A DNA stretch of 33,128 bases from Clostridium sp. N3C (GTDB taxonomy: Bacteria; Bacillota; Clostridia; Clostridiales; Clostridiaceae), in assembly GCF_900095445.1 (NCBI RefSeq), contig NZ_FMJL01000044.1, positions 1 to 33,128 of the forward strand. The letters are read 5' to 3'. Shown piece after piece: positions 23,636 to 32,032 of this stretch (positions within the stretch are counted from its first letter, which is position 1; each line of letters begins with the position of its first letter). The notes beneath the pieces are model-generated. The model saw only the letters and a program-made list of their open reading frames with translations, was not told where the DNA came from and ran no database searches. The position numbers and the translations under genes are program-made.

Positions 23636-24454
23636 ATGAAGGAAATATCTTTAAATTCAAAGGATTATTTTGCAAGTCTGTTTTCAGATACATCTGATTC
23701 TGAAATTTATGACTTATCAACAGAGGTAATATCGATGGACAACCCAATAGTTAATACCATGTGGGATCAGTCCAAAGAAATATTGAGTTTAATGGTTGAG
23801 TTCAAAGAATTAATGATGATGTATAAATGTGCAATAAAGGAAATCAAGACGAAATTCGAAGTTTTAAATACAGAGTTTAATATTCGCTATCAAAGGAATC
23901 CTATTAATTTTATTAATACACGGTTAAAATCCACTGCTAGTATTATTGAGAAAATGAGTAGAAAAAATATACCTTTTACACTTGATAATATTGAAGAGTA
24001 TATTAATGATGTGGCTGGAGTTCGAGTGATTTGCTCCTATGTAGATGATATATATAGTATTGCAAAAGCTTTGATACAGCAGGATGATATTAAGCTTATA
24101 AAGAAAAAGGATTACATAGCCCATCCAAAGCCAAATGGTTATCGTAGCTTGCATTTGATAGTCAGCGTTCCTGTATTTTTTGCTGAACAAAAGAAAGAAT
24201 TGAAAGTAGAAGTACAAATAAGGACTATAGCTATGGATACATGGGCAAGCTTGGAGCATCAACTTAAATATAAGCAGCAGGTAACAAATGAAAAAGAAAT
24301 CGCCAATCAATTGAAAGAGTGTGCCGATACTATAGCAGACATAGACTTCCAAATGCTTGACATAAGGACAAAGATTGAAGCAAACAGTAGTGAACCTACA
24401 GAAGAAGAGATATTGCTGAAAAAATTAAGTAAGTTTGATGCACCAATTGAGTAA
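23636..24454 (+). CDS. Small alarmone synthetase (RelQ/YjbM-type (p)ppGpp synthetase)
   Basis: This 272-aa protein contains a RelA/SpoT nucleotidyltransferase domain and no hydrolase domain. It transfers pyrophosphate from ATP to GDP/GTP to make (p)ppGpp in the cytoplasm. Motifs present are RLKSTASIIEK (96-106), DVAGVRVICSYVDDIY (125-140), KKKDYIAHPKPNGYRSLH (157-174, substrate binding) and VEVQIRTIAMDTWASLEHQLKYK with the catalytic E207. It carries about 60 residues before the domain, more than typical RelQ (about 210 aa in all). The start is uncertain. The good AAGGAG site (23617-23622) is best placed for an out-of-frame ATG at 23629 that opens a 22-codon frame overlapping this one. The ATG at 23636 is 13 bp from it, and an internal ATG at 23735 is also possible. 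Confidence 0.88.
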   Translation: MKEISLNSKDYFASLFSDTSDSEIYDLSTEVISMDNPIVNTMWDQSKEILSLMVEFKELMMMYKCAIKEIKTKFEVLNTEFNIRYQRNPINFINTRLKSTASIIEKMSRKNIPFTLDNIEEYINDVAGVRVICSYVDDIYSIAKALIQQDDIKLIKKKDYIAHPKPNGYRSLHLIVSVPVFFAEQKKELKVEVQIRTIAMDTWASLEHQLKYKQQVTNEKEIANQLKECADTIADIDFQMLDIRTKIEANSSEPTEEEILLKKLSKFDAPIE

Positions 24455-24495
24455 TCATGTACATAAAAGATGTAAATTTTACTTCTTTATCAAAC

Positions 24496-24525
24496 TTGAC
24501 TCAATGAAGGCATAAATGATATAAT
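24496..24525 (+). promoter_or_regulatory. Promoter of the queuosine-precursor operon
   Basis: TTGACT (24496-24501) and TATAAT (24520-24525) are 18 bp apart. Transcription would start around 24532, just before the riboswitch aptamer. Confidence 0.75.
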
Positions 24526-24542
24526 TTACTAAAACTTTATAA

Positions 24543-24585
24543 AGACAGTTCGTTTGCACCATCCTGTCTCTAAACAAAACTAGGG
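24543..24585 (+). promoter_or_regulatory. preQ1-I riboswitch aptamer
   Basis: AGACAG (24543-24548) pairs with CTGTCT (24564-24569) around the loop TTCGTTTGCACCATC. The A-rich tail CTAAACAAAACTAGGG follows. The TTCG...CACCATC loop and the AAACTAGG tail are the conserved parts of class I preQ1 aptamers, which fold into an H-type pseudoknot when preQ1 binds. It lies directly ahead of genes that make preQ1, so it gives feedback control, with a terminator at 24646 as expression platform. Confidence 0.85.
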
Positions 24586-24645
24586 CTGCATTTTGAATAT
24601 ATATTGATATATAATTATAGTTTTTTATCAATATATGATTGCAAA

Positions 24646-24672
24646 ATAGGCATAGTTTTATGCCTATTTTTT
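24646..24672 (+). terminator. Riboswitch-controlled terminator
   Basis: ATAGGCATA (24646-24654) pairs perfectly with TATGCCTAT (24659-24667) and is followed by TTTTT. Between aptamer and terminator lies a long AT-rich hairpin (about 24593-24645; arms ATATTGATA and TATCAATAT) that may act as a spacer or antiterminator element. Confidence 0.8.
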
Positions 24673-24712
24673 ACGTTTAGTAAACAAGCAAAAGCTTTTT
24701 TAAAAAAGACTT

Positions 24713-24770
24713 AAAGCCGTTGGACAAGTGTGCAAACAGAGAAATAGTTACACTTGCTAATGGCTTTTTA
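24713..24770 (+). terminator. Second terminator-like hairpin before queD
   Basis: AAAGCC and CAAGTG on the left (24713-24730) pair with CACTTG and GGCTTT on the right (24751-24767), and a T-run follows. It lies between the riboswitch terminator and the queD start, so the operon has two stops to pass. It may be a second control point whose signal I cannot identify. Confidence 0.65.
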
Positions 24771-24795
24771 TTATTTTTAGAAAGGATTGTTATAC

Positions 24796-25215
24796 ATGTA
24801 CATTTTAAAAACGGAACAGAGTTTTGATGCAGCACATTTCTTATCTGGTTATGAAGGAAAATGCAGTAATATACATGGACATAGATGGCGGGTTGTAATT
24901 GAAATAAAGAGCCTAACGCTACAAGACAGTAAGCAAGAAAGTGGCATGGTTGTGGATTTTGGTCAGTTAAAGAAAGACTTAAGAGAAGAAGTAGACTATT
25001 TTGATCACATGCTAATTATTGAGAAAGATACATTGAAAGCGGAAACGGTTCAGGCTTTGGAAAATGAAGGATTTAAAATGGTGGTGCTAGATTTTAGACC
25101 AACGGCAGAGAATTTGGCAAAATACTTCTTTGACAGAATGAAACTTAAAGGATATGAAGTAAAATCTGCTACCGTTTATGAAACACCCAATAATTGTGCT
25201 TCATATGAGAAATAA
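24796..25215 (+). CDS. queD: 6-carboxy-5,6,7,8-tetrahydropterin synthase
   Basis: First enzyme specific to the queuosine branch. It converts 7,8-dihydroneopterin triphosphate (from FolE) to 6-carboxytetrahydropterin. The 139-aa protein shows the zinc histidines H14, H27 and H29 (AAHF, IHGH), the catalytic C23 (GKCSNIHGH), the D70-H71 pair (YFDHML) and a late glutamate in VYETPNN. The length is normal for QueD. An in-frame TTG at 24787 lies three codons upstream, but AAAGGA (24781-24786) fits the ATG at 24796. It is the first gene of queD-queE-folE-queC-queF and lies under preQ1 riboswitch control. Confidence 0.95.
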   Translation: MYILKTEQSFDAAHFLSGYEGKCSNIHGHRWRVVIEIKSLTLQDSKQESGMVVDFGQLKKDLREEVDYFDHMLIIEKDTLKAETVQALENEGFKMVVLDFRPTAENLAKYFFDRMKLKGYEVKSATVYETPNNCASYEK

Positions 25216-25265
25216 ATTCTTACAAGGAAATATAATTGTGAATCTAGATAAAAGGGAGGAATATA

Positions 25266-25934
25266 GTGGCACATTATAAAGTGGTAGAAAAATTTATAAG
25301 CCTTAATGGAGAAGGTATATTAGTAGGACAACCTGCAGTATTTATTAGGTTCCATGGCTGTAATCTATCCTGTTCATTCTGTGATACAAGCTGGGCCAAT
25401 GAGAAAGATACAACATATGATTTTATGACAGAAGAGGAAATCTATGAGTATATTAAAGGCACTGGTATAAAAAACGTGACCTTAACTGGTGGAGAACCAT
25501 TACTTGTACCAAATATAGCGGAGCTTCTTCATCTGCTTTCATTAGATACATGTTTACATGTTGAGATTGAAACCAATGGAAGTATAGATTTAAGTCCTTT
25601 TGCTATCATCCCTAACTCTCCATCCTTTACTATGGACTATAAGCTTCCCGGTAGCTTGATGGAAGATAAAATGTTAGTTTCAAATTTTGAAATCCTTAGT
25701 CAAAAAGACACGGTTAAGTTTGTGGTAGGGAGTAGGGAAGATTTAAATCGTGCTAGGGAAGTTATTTATGACTATGATTTGACAAGTAAATGTCATGTAC
25801 TTATTAGTCCGGTTTATGGAAAGATCAAATTAGATGAAATTGCTGATTACTTAATTAAGCATCGAATGAACAATGTAGCCATGCAATTGCAAATGCACAA
25901 AATAATATGGGGACCTGATAGAAGAGGAGTTTAG
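25266..25934 (+). CDS. queE: 7-carboxy-7-deazaguanine synthase
   Basis: Radical SAM enzyme that contracts 6-carboxytetrahydropterin to 7-carboxy-7-deazaguanine. The cluster motif C32-x3-C36-x2-C39 (CNLSCSFC) binds the [4Fe-4S] centre, SAM contacts include TGGEP (74-78), and the N-terminal NGEG (14-17) is typical of QueE. It has 222 aa, a normal length. The start is GTG (25266) with GGGAGGA seven bases upstream. It lies 50 bp after queD and 33 bp before folE, in one operon. Confidence 0.95.
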   Translation: MAHYKVVEKFISLNGEGILVGQPAVFIRFHGCNLSCSFCDTSWANEKDTTYDFMTEEEIYEYIKGTGIKNVTLTGGEPLLVPNIAELLHLLSLDTCLHVEIETNGSIDLSPFAIIPNSPSFTMDYKLPGSLMEDKMLVSNFEILSQKDTVKFVVGSREDLNRAREVIYDYDLTSKCHVLISPVYGKIKLDEIADYLIKHRMNNVAMQLQMHKIIWGPDRRGV

Positions 25935-25967
25935 AAGAAAAGATACCTATAAGAAAGGGGGAGGGAA

Positions 25968-26543
25968 ATGGCTATAGATACAGAAGCAATTCAGGAACAT
26001 ATAAAAGGCATTATTATAGCGCTGGGAGATGATCCAGATCGTGAAGGGCTAAAGGATACACCTAAGCGAGTAGCCCGTATGTGTGAAGAAGTATTTGAAG
26101 GTATGAATTACAGCAACCATGAAATTGCTCAAATGTTTAACAAAACCTTTGAAGAAGAGTTGGAATTTGCAGAGGAAAATCAAGATTTAGTTGTAGTAAA
26201 GGATATTGAAGTCTTTAGTTATTGCGAGCATCATTTAGCTCTTATGTATGACTTGAAGGTGTCGGTGGCATATATTCCAAAGGGTAAGGTAATAGGTCTT
26301 AGTAAAATTGCTAGAATTGTGGACATGGTGTCGAAGCGATTACAGCTACAAGAAAGGATTGGATCTGATATAGCAGAAATTATGCAAGAAGTTACCGGCT
26401 CAGAAGATGTGGCTGTTTTAATAGAAGGATACCATAGTTGTATGACGGCAAGAGGCATTAAGAAGACTGCTGCAAAAACAGAGACTCTTACTTTACGTGG
26501 CCGTTTTAAAAGTGATACTAGCTTAAGAATGAGTTTAAAATAG
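25968..26543 (+). CDS. folE: GTP cyclohydrolase I, type IA
   Basis: Converts GTP to 7,8-dihydroneopterin triphosphate, the entry step for both folate and queuosine. The zinc site is present: C86 and H89 (YCEHH) and C158 (YHSCMTARG). The [10 protein letters not shown] helix and the [10 protein letters not shown] block are as in FolE. It has 191 aa, a normal length. Its position inside the que operon dedicates it to preQ1 supply, although it could also feed folate synthesis. A GGGGGAGGG ribosome binding site precedes the ATG. Confidence 0.95.
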   Translation: MAIDTEAIQEHIKGIIIALGDDPDREGLKDTPKRVARMCEEVFEGMNYSNHEIAQMFNKTFEEELEFAEENQDLVVVKDIEVFSYCEHHLALMYDLKVSVAYIPKGKVIGLSKIARIVDMVSKRLQLQERIGSDIAEIMQEVTGSEDVAVLIEGYHSCMTARGIKKTAAKTETLTLRGRFKSDTSLRMSLK

Positions 26544-26627
26544 ACAGTCTAAGCTATTAAGAATGATTTTAATCAACTAATCTCAAGGTTTGAATATTAA
26601 ACTAAAATCGAAAGGGTGATTATAAAT

Positions 26628-27305
26628 ATGAAAGCACTGGTTTTATTTAGCGGTGGAGTAGATAGTACCACCTGCCTTGCTTTGGCAATTGATAAATATG
26701 GAAAAGAAAATGTAATTGCACTGTCTATTTTTTATGGCCAAAAACATGTAAAAGAGTTGGAGGCTTCTAAAAAAATTGTAGAGTATTATGAAGTGGAGCA
26801 TATTAGTTTGGATCTAGCTAAAATTTTTGAACATAGCGAATGTTGCCTTTTGCAGCAATCAAAAGAGGAAATTCCTAAAGGGGATTATTTTAATCAGCTT
26901 AAAGAAACCAATGGAAGTCCAGTATCAACTTATGTACCCTTTAGAAATGGTTTGTTTTTATCTAGTGCTGCTAGCATTGCACTATCAAAAGGCTGCAGTG
27001 TAATTTATTACGGAGCTCATAGAGATGATGCAGCTGGTAATGCATATCCAGATTGCAGTACTTCCTTTTATAATGCTATGAATGAAGCGATATATGAAGG
27101 AAGTGGAAAGCAGTTACGTATAGAAGCTCCCTTTATTTCTTTAACAAAAGCAGAGATTGTAAAAAAAGGTTTAGAGCTAAAGGTACCTTTCCAAATGACA
27201 TGGAGCTGTTATGAGGGAGGAGAGAAACCCTGTGGAGTTTGTGGAACTTGCATTGACAGAGCTAAAGCCTTTGAAATTAATGGAATAAAAGATTTAACTA
27301 TATAG
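26628..27305 (+). CDS. queC: 7-cyano-7-deazaguanine (preQ0) synthase
   Basis: ATP-dependent enzyme that turns 7-carboxy-7-deazaguanine and ammonia into preQ0. The PP-loop SGGVDS (8-13) binds ATP. A zinc cluster is formed by C194, C202, C205 and C208 ([15 protein letters not shown]), and the [15 protein letters not shown] block is a QueC hallmark. It has 225 aa. The frame is open to a GTG at 26616, but that GTG is part of the AAAGGGTGAT ribosome binding site, so the ATG at 26628 is the start. It is followed after 14 bp by queF. Confidence 0.95.
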   Translation: MKALVLFSGGVDSTTCLALAIDKYGKENVIALSIFYGQKHVKELEASKKIVEYYEVEHISLDLAKIFEHSECCLLQQSKEEIPKGDYFNQLKETNGSPVSTYVPFRNGLFLSSAASIALSKGCSVIYYGAHRDDAAGNAYPDCSTSFYNAMNEAIYEGSGKQLRIEAPFISLTKAEIVKKGLELKVPFQMTWSCYEGGEKPCGVCGTCIDRAKAFEINGIKDLTI

Positions 27306-27319
27306 GAGGCAAGAAATTT

Positions 27320-27781
27320 ATGAGTGAAAAGATAGCTGGAATAACTTTACTAGGACAAAAAGAAACAAAATATGTATTGGATTATAATCCAGAGGTATTA
27401 GAGGCCTTTGATAATAGACATCCTGAGTATGATTATTTTGTAAAATTTAATTGCCCAGAATTTACTTCTATTTGCCCAATTACTGGTCAACCGGATTTTG
27501 CAACAATTACTATCGCTTATGTACCAGATAAAAAATTGGTTGAAAGTAAATCCTTAAAACTTTATCTATTTAGCTTTAGAAATCATGGTGATTTCCATGA
27601 GAATTGTGTAAATGTGATTATGAAGGATTTGATTAAACTATTAGATCCAAAATATATAGAAGTAAAGGGGAAGTTTACTCCAAGGGGAGGTATTTCTATA
27701 GATCCTTATTGTAATTACGGGAAAGTTGGTACAAAGTGGGAGAAAATTGCTGTAGATCGTATGGCAAATTATGATCTTTAA
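27320..27781 (+). CDS. queF: NADPH-dependent 7-cyano-7-deazaguanine reductase
   Basis: Reduces the nitrile of preQ0 to the aminomethyl group of preQ1, the ligand sensed by the riboswitch ahead of this operon. This is the short, single-domain (YkvM-type) form of 153 aa. The catalytic C52 and D59 lie in [11 protein letters not shown]; the family motif [16 protein letters not shown] (75-90) and H93-E94 are all present. The last gene of the operon; a strong hairpin terminator follows after 30 bp. Confidence 0.96.
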   Translation: MSEKIAGITLLGQKETKYVLDYNPEVLEAFDNRHPEYDYFVKFNCPEFTSICPITGQPDFATITIAYVPDKKLVESKSLKLYLFSFRNHGDFHENCVNVIMKDLIKLLDPKYIEVKGKFTPRGGISIDPYCNYGKVGTKWEKIAVDRMANYDL

Positions 27782-27810
27782 AAGGTAAGCAAATACTAAT
27801 ATCTATTATT

Positions 27811-27840
27811 TAAAAAAGCTACTGTAAAGTAGCTTTTTTA
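27811..27840. terminator. Bidirectional terminator after queF
   Basis: AAAAAAGCTACT (27812-27823) pairs with AGTAGCTTTTTT (27828-27839) across a GTAA tetraloop. The A and T flanks let it stop both the que operon and the minus-strand ABC cassette. Confidence 0.92.
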
Positions 27841-27874
27841 AGGTTGCATTTTTTAAAATATAAAACTGAGCTAC

Positions 27875-28564
27875 CTATCCCAGCAGCCTTCCATCCTCAA
27901 TATATATGTGTCTCTTGCATCTTCTAGCTACTTTTTCGTCGTGTGTAAATATTATAACGGTTTTTTCCTCTTTGGTTATTTCTTCTAAAATGTTCATTAT
28001 TTCCGTACCAGTCTTCTGATCTAAAGCTCCGGTGGGTTCATCTGCCAAAATTATATTAGGTTCTGTTACTAAGGCTCTGGCAATAGCTACTCGCTGCTGC
28101 TGGCCGCCGGATAATTGGGAAGGTTTTTTATCTTTATGTTCCAATATTTGTAATTTCTCCAAGTACTTAAGGGCCCGTTCTCTTATTTCTTTCCCTTTCA
28201 ACCTACTACCTTTATCTAAGTTATTCCTATAGTATAAAGGAATTTCAACATTTTCCAAGGCAGTGTATTCACTAAATAAGGCGAAGTTTTGAAATATGAA
28301 GCCAATCTGTTTATTCCTTATTTCTGCAAGCTTATAAGAATTCAGAGTTTGTATATCTTTATCCTCCAATAAGTAGGTTCCCTTAGTAGGCTGATCTATA
28401 CAGCCTAGTAAATTTAATAAAGTACTTTTTCACGAACCGGATGGCCCCATAATTGACAGAAAGTCACCTTGATTAATATCAATACTGATTCCGTTTAATG
28501 CAACACATTTATTATCTTTATCACCATAAATTTTGTAAATATCCTTTAAACTAATTATAGTCAT
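27875..28564 (-). pseudogene. MacB/LolD-type ABC ATPase with UGA inside Walker A
   Basis: Full-length frame of 229 codons for the ATPase of a MacB/FtsX-type transporter, interrupted by one stop. The start MTIISLKDIYKIYG leads to Walker A reading GPSGS-stop-KST: codon 45 is TGA (28432-28430) where GGA (Gly) is expected. Everything else is intact: Q-loop GFIFQNF, signature LSGGQQQR, Walker B IILADE with PTGALD, and the switch THDEK. The frame is the same on both sides, so a single G-to-T substitution explains it. UGA is a normal stop elsewhere in this window, so readthrough as glycine is unlikely. The start shares one base with the stop of the upstream permease gene. If the stop is a sequencing error, this is a working ATPase of the cassette. 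Confidence 0.88.
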
Positions 28565-29787
28565 CACTTGTTCCCACTTATTAATTCTACTGGTTTTGTA
28601 CTTAAAATCATTCTTATTGGTACAATAGATGTTAAAATTGTGAGTAAGGCAGCTAAAAGGATGCTAAGAGAAATAGACATAAAGCTCATGTTAGGTAGAT
28701 TTATGTTGAGAGGTAGTAATTGGATTATAAAGATGACCATTAATGCTAGTAAGTCAGAAAAGAGAAATACTATTAATATCTCACCAACTACAAGCTTTAA
28801 TAATGAACTTTTATCCGAGCCCATAGCAAATCTAATTCCAAATTCCCTCTTCCTTAATTCTAAATAACTCAAAATTATGCCTACTAATCCTACTACCGCC
28901 AGTATCAGTAAGATAAATGCAAATGCAGATATTATTTCAATTCACAGCTTGTTGTTATCTTTAATTTGCTTAATAAATTTATCCATAGTTATGAATTTTA
29001 CTTCATAATCTTCCGTTTTCATATCACTTAAATCTTCAATCAACCTTTGTTGAGCTTCTTTATCTTTACATTCTAAATTGATATTTCTGGTTAGCATCTC
29101 TATTTTATCATTAAAATCTATTTCAGAAGTATCATTCCAAATTGGTATTATTATTGAATGCTTCATATCCGAAATAGTATTTAGGCCGCCAATGTAGTTG
29201 CTCCAAAATTTTTGTTTATCACTTAGGATGCCTGTCACAATATAATTTCTGCTAACCCAATGGTTGTTTACTAACTCCTTTGTAGTAAAAGATGTGTTCA
29301 GAGGCAAATCCTTTGATAAAGCTGAACCCACTAATACTGGAATTTTATCATTGCTTATATTGTCAAAGTTGATATTATTTCCTTCTTCAATACTAAAATT
29401 ATAAAAATCAATTGTATCTGCATCTATAAGGTAAGTATTTATCTTTTTATTTAACTCTGTATCTTTAATAAATTGATTTAGGTTAACAGTTTCTACTGAA
29501 TAGGTGCTAAGTTTATCGACATTAGGATTGTTTTTAATTTTATTAAAGACCTCTTGCAGCTTTTCTTCCGCTTCTTCTGGCTCCATTGTGCTTTGCACAA
29601 TGGCAATTTTCATACCTGTATCGGTATTTATTAAGGATTCTATACCTTTTTTAACCTCAGAAGTTTTACTAGTAAGTATAAAAGCAACATTAAAAGCCAG
29701 AAAAATAAAAAATAACTGAACTGTAAGAAGTTTAATTTTTGTTCCTTGCTTACTTATAGACATATAAATCATTTTTAAATTCCACAT
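28564..29787 (-). pseudogene. FtsX/MacB-type permease (second of two) with an internal UGA
   Basis: Frame of 407 codons. The N-terminal part has one helix (about 20-40) and a large extracytoplasmic domain (MacB_PCD-like, to about 280). At codon 282 (28944-28942) a TGA interrupts it (DNNKL-stop-IEIIS). The same frame continues through three more helices to 28564, with LELRKREFGIRFAMGSDKSSLL, the cytoplasmic coupling segment typical of FtsX-family permeases. So the topology is the usual four helices, split by a nonsense codon just before helix 2. The codon that mutated cannot be named. A TAGGAGGAG site precedes the ATG, 9 bp after the upstream permease stop. Confidence 0.85.
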
Positions 29788-29796
29788 AAGCTCCTC

Positions 29797-30942
29797 CTAC
29801 TCTATCTTTATCTCTTGATTTAAATCCATTTTAATAACTTTTCTATAATTAATAATGGAAATCAAGACAGTGACAATCAAGGATAAAAGAAATACTGTAA
29901 TTAAGTTTACATAGTCAATGATAAAATATTTAATAACCACTATCTCGTCAAACTTTTGATGAATTATTGGATTCAAAAGCATATGCAGAAGAAATACAAC
30001 AAAAGAGGATATAATTGATATACAGAGAAGTTCCCCAAATAAGCTAAGACCGATCTGCCTGTCAGAGGCTCCTAATATTCTGCTAATGGCAAATTCTCGG
30101 CGCCTTTTAAACATCAAATAACTCGTAAAACTCACAATATTTGAAATTGCAATAAACAGTACTATTATACCTGCAAATATACTTACCCTATAGGTTATGT
30201 AAAGTTCATTTAATGAATAACTTATATCAACCTCACTGGCCTCTGCTATTTTACTATGGGAAAGTTCATTCATCATTTCTTTCAGCTCAACATCAGGTGA
30301 GTCGGAATTTTTCATAATTCTAATATTTAGCTTCTCGAGTCCTTCCTTATATTTTGAAGGCAGTGTTTTTATCGGTAAATATACTGTAGATAAATAATCT
30401 TCACCTTTTTCAATAGTACCTGCTACGCCAATCACCTTAAACTTTTCATTACCAAGATTTATGTATGAATTTTCGTTTATACCTTTAGGGAACAGACGGA
30501 AAGCTATAGCATCGCCAATAACTGTAACCTTCTCATTGGACTGACTTTCAACAGCTGTAAGAAATCTCCCTTGTGATATGGTTGGTAGCCATTCTGGATC
30601 TTCTTGATATACTACAGGATTAATTATAACTTCCGCGTTTTTTATATCATCATAATCCCAAGTATCTGTTATACCAAGTATGTCTATGTTTAAATTGCTG
30701 CTATATTTACAGACCAATTCTGCCAGTTTACTGTAATCTATATTTTTGTTATCTATTCTAGAAACTTCGATTTCCTTTTGATGATTTATTTTTCCATGGG
30801 TATAATCCAAGGATAAAGTCATACTATTTTGACAAAGACTCGTTCCTATAGATATAATTAAAATTGAAAACACATAACCTATCAAAATAAGCAGATAGGC
30901 TAATAAATTGTGCTTTATCCTCTTTAACAGAAATTTTAACAT
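29797..30942 (-). CDS. FtsX/MacB-type ABC permease (first of two), intact
   Basis: This 381-aa membrane protein has one N-terminal helix (about 15-36), a ~215-residue extracytoplasmic domain and three C-terminal helices (about 253-276, 301-322 and 345-366). The block RRREFAISRILGASDRQIG after helix 2 is the FtsX-family coupling signature. The domain starting EKVTVIGDAIAFRLFP resembles the MacB periplasmic core. It is the only gene of the cassette without a visible lesion. With the damaged second permease and the ATPase it would form a heteromeric MacB-like machine, which moves substrates mechanically on the outer side of the membrane rather than through a channel. GGAGGAG is provided by the 3' end of the preceding gene. 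Confidence 0.88.
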   Translation of the reverse strand: MLKFLLKRIKHNLLAYLLILIGYVFSILIISIGTSLCQNSMTLSLDYTHGKINHQKEIEVSRIDNKNIDYSKLAELVCKYSSNLNIDILGITDTWDYDDIKNAEVIINPVVYQEDPEWLPTISQGRFLTAVESQSNEKVTVIGDAIAFRLFPKGINENSYINLGNEKFKVIGVAGTIEKGEDYLSTVYLPIKTLPSKYKEGLEKLNIRIMKNSDSPDVELKEMMNELSHSKIAEASEVDISYSLNELYITYRVSIFAGIIVLFIAISNIVSFTSYLMFKRRREFAISRILGASDRQIGLSLFGELLCISIISSFVVFLLHMLLNPIIHQKFDEIVVIKYFIIDYVNLITVFLLSLIVTVLISIINYRKVIKMDLNQEIKIE

Positions 30943-30951
30943 ATTACTCTA

Positions 30952-31943
30952 CTACTCCTCCACTAATAAAGTTACTACATTTGATTTACTAGCCGTTGTT
31001 TTTTGGTCTAACTTTGATAAAGGGTTAGTTACTAAAGTTCCATCAAGACTATAGGTTCCTGGTCTGTTAGGCAAATTAAACTCTAAATAACCCATGATGC
31101 TTGTCTCTTTATTCACTTTTAGAAATAATCTGCTCATATCATTATTTACATTTATTTGGTTATTGTTTATGCTAAAGAAAATGCAATAATCACTGTCTGA
31201 ATCGTTACCAGCTATAATTACTGGTAAAACCTTTTTTTCTCCAACATGACCTTTTATTATAGCCGACTCATTTAATCGGTTTCCAACTATTGATTTGTTT
31301 ATGTATATACCATTTCTTATATCTAAATCCATAGTTACAAAATCCTTATAATATATTACCTCATTATCTATAGTTTCATGTGAATAATTTATTATATCGA
31401 ATAATAGATTTGTCTGTAAATTACATGAATTTCTAATATCTTCAATATTATATGATGAAATTGATATGAGTAATTTTTGTCTTCCCTTTGGCACATCCTT
31501 AACATTTAGGCTAATTTTTATAACTTTATGTGATAGAGGCTGAATTGTAAATCCTTCTTTGATTGATATATTATCATCCTCTATACATTTAATTTGTTTA
31601 TAGTTTAAATATGTCGAAACATAAACATTCTTAATTTGTTTTTTTGTATTGTTAATTATATGTAGATAGTAATTTGTGTCACCATTTTCCTTTATATTAA
31701 CATAGTTGTTATTTTCAATTTTATCGGGATACCTACTCAAAAGAAAACCAATTCCTGACATACCTTTAATATCATCAATTGATAAAAATCCACATCTTTA
31801 TTGGTTTGCAGTGCAGGTTTAGTTTTTACCGTCTCACTTACAGATTTATTAATGATTACATTAAGTAATTTTCCTAAGCTTGCACCTATAAGAATTGTTA
31901 ACAAATAGAATGTTATATTTCTTCGTTTTAAGTGCGTTTTCAT
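30952..31943 (-). pseudogene. Membrane-anchored accessory protein of the cassette, frameshifted
   Basis: Two overlapping frames are one gene. From the ATG at 31943 (TGGAGG upstream) come KTHLKRRN, a hydrophobic anchor (about 9-27) and a polar segment to TNKDVDF. Here one extra T in the T5 run at 31788-31784 would continue as LSIDDIKGMSGIGFLLSRY into the long downstream frame. As read, translation stops at 31737. The restored protein has about 330 aa with one N-terminal anchor and an outside domain that looks beta-rich, Ig-like (NNTKKQIKNVYVSTYLN, FTIQPLSHKVIKISLNVK, YLEFNLPNRPGTYSLDG). I do not recognise the family. Its place between the secreted protein and the permeases suggests an adaptor or immunity/escort role; this is a guess. 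Confidence 0.78.
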
Positions 31944-31978
31944 CCCACTTTTCCTCCACTGGTTAAAATATTTTATGT

Positions 31979-32024
31979 AAAAACAAGTCAAAAATGGCTT
32001 TAACCACTTTTGACCTGTTTTTTT
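31979..32024. terminator. Terminator between the secreted-protein gene and the rest of the cassette
   Basis: On the minus strand ACAGGTCAAAAGTGG pairs with CCATTTTTGACTTGT and runs into TTTTT; the plus strand also ends in a T-run. Placed after the first gene, it could let the small secreted protein be made in excess over the transporter genes, as in many bacteriocin operons. Confidence 0.75.
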
Positions 32025-32032
32025 ATAACCCT

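Noticed and set aside
23924..24352. 142-codon open frame on the minus strand inside the alarmone synthetase gene
   Set aside because: It is the antisense of a clearly conserved coding region, has no ribosome binding site and an improbable composition (Tyr/Cys/Phe-rich).
28430..28944. UGA read as tryptophan, glycine or selenocysteine in the ABC cassette
   Set aside because: UGA is the natural stop of several intact genes here, there is no SECIS-like hairpin that I can see after the codons, and a Sec in a P-loop makes no sense.
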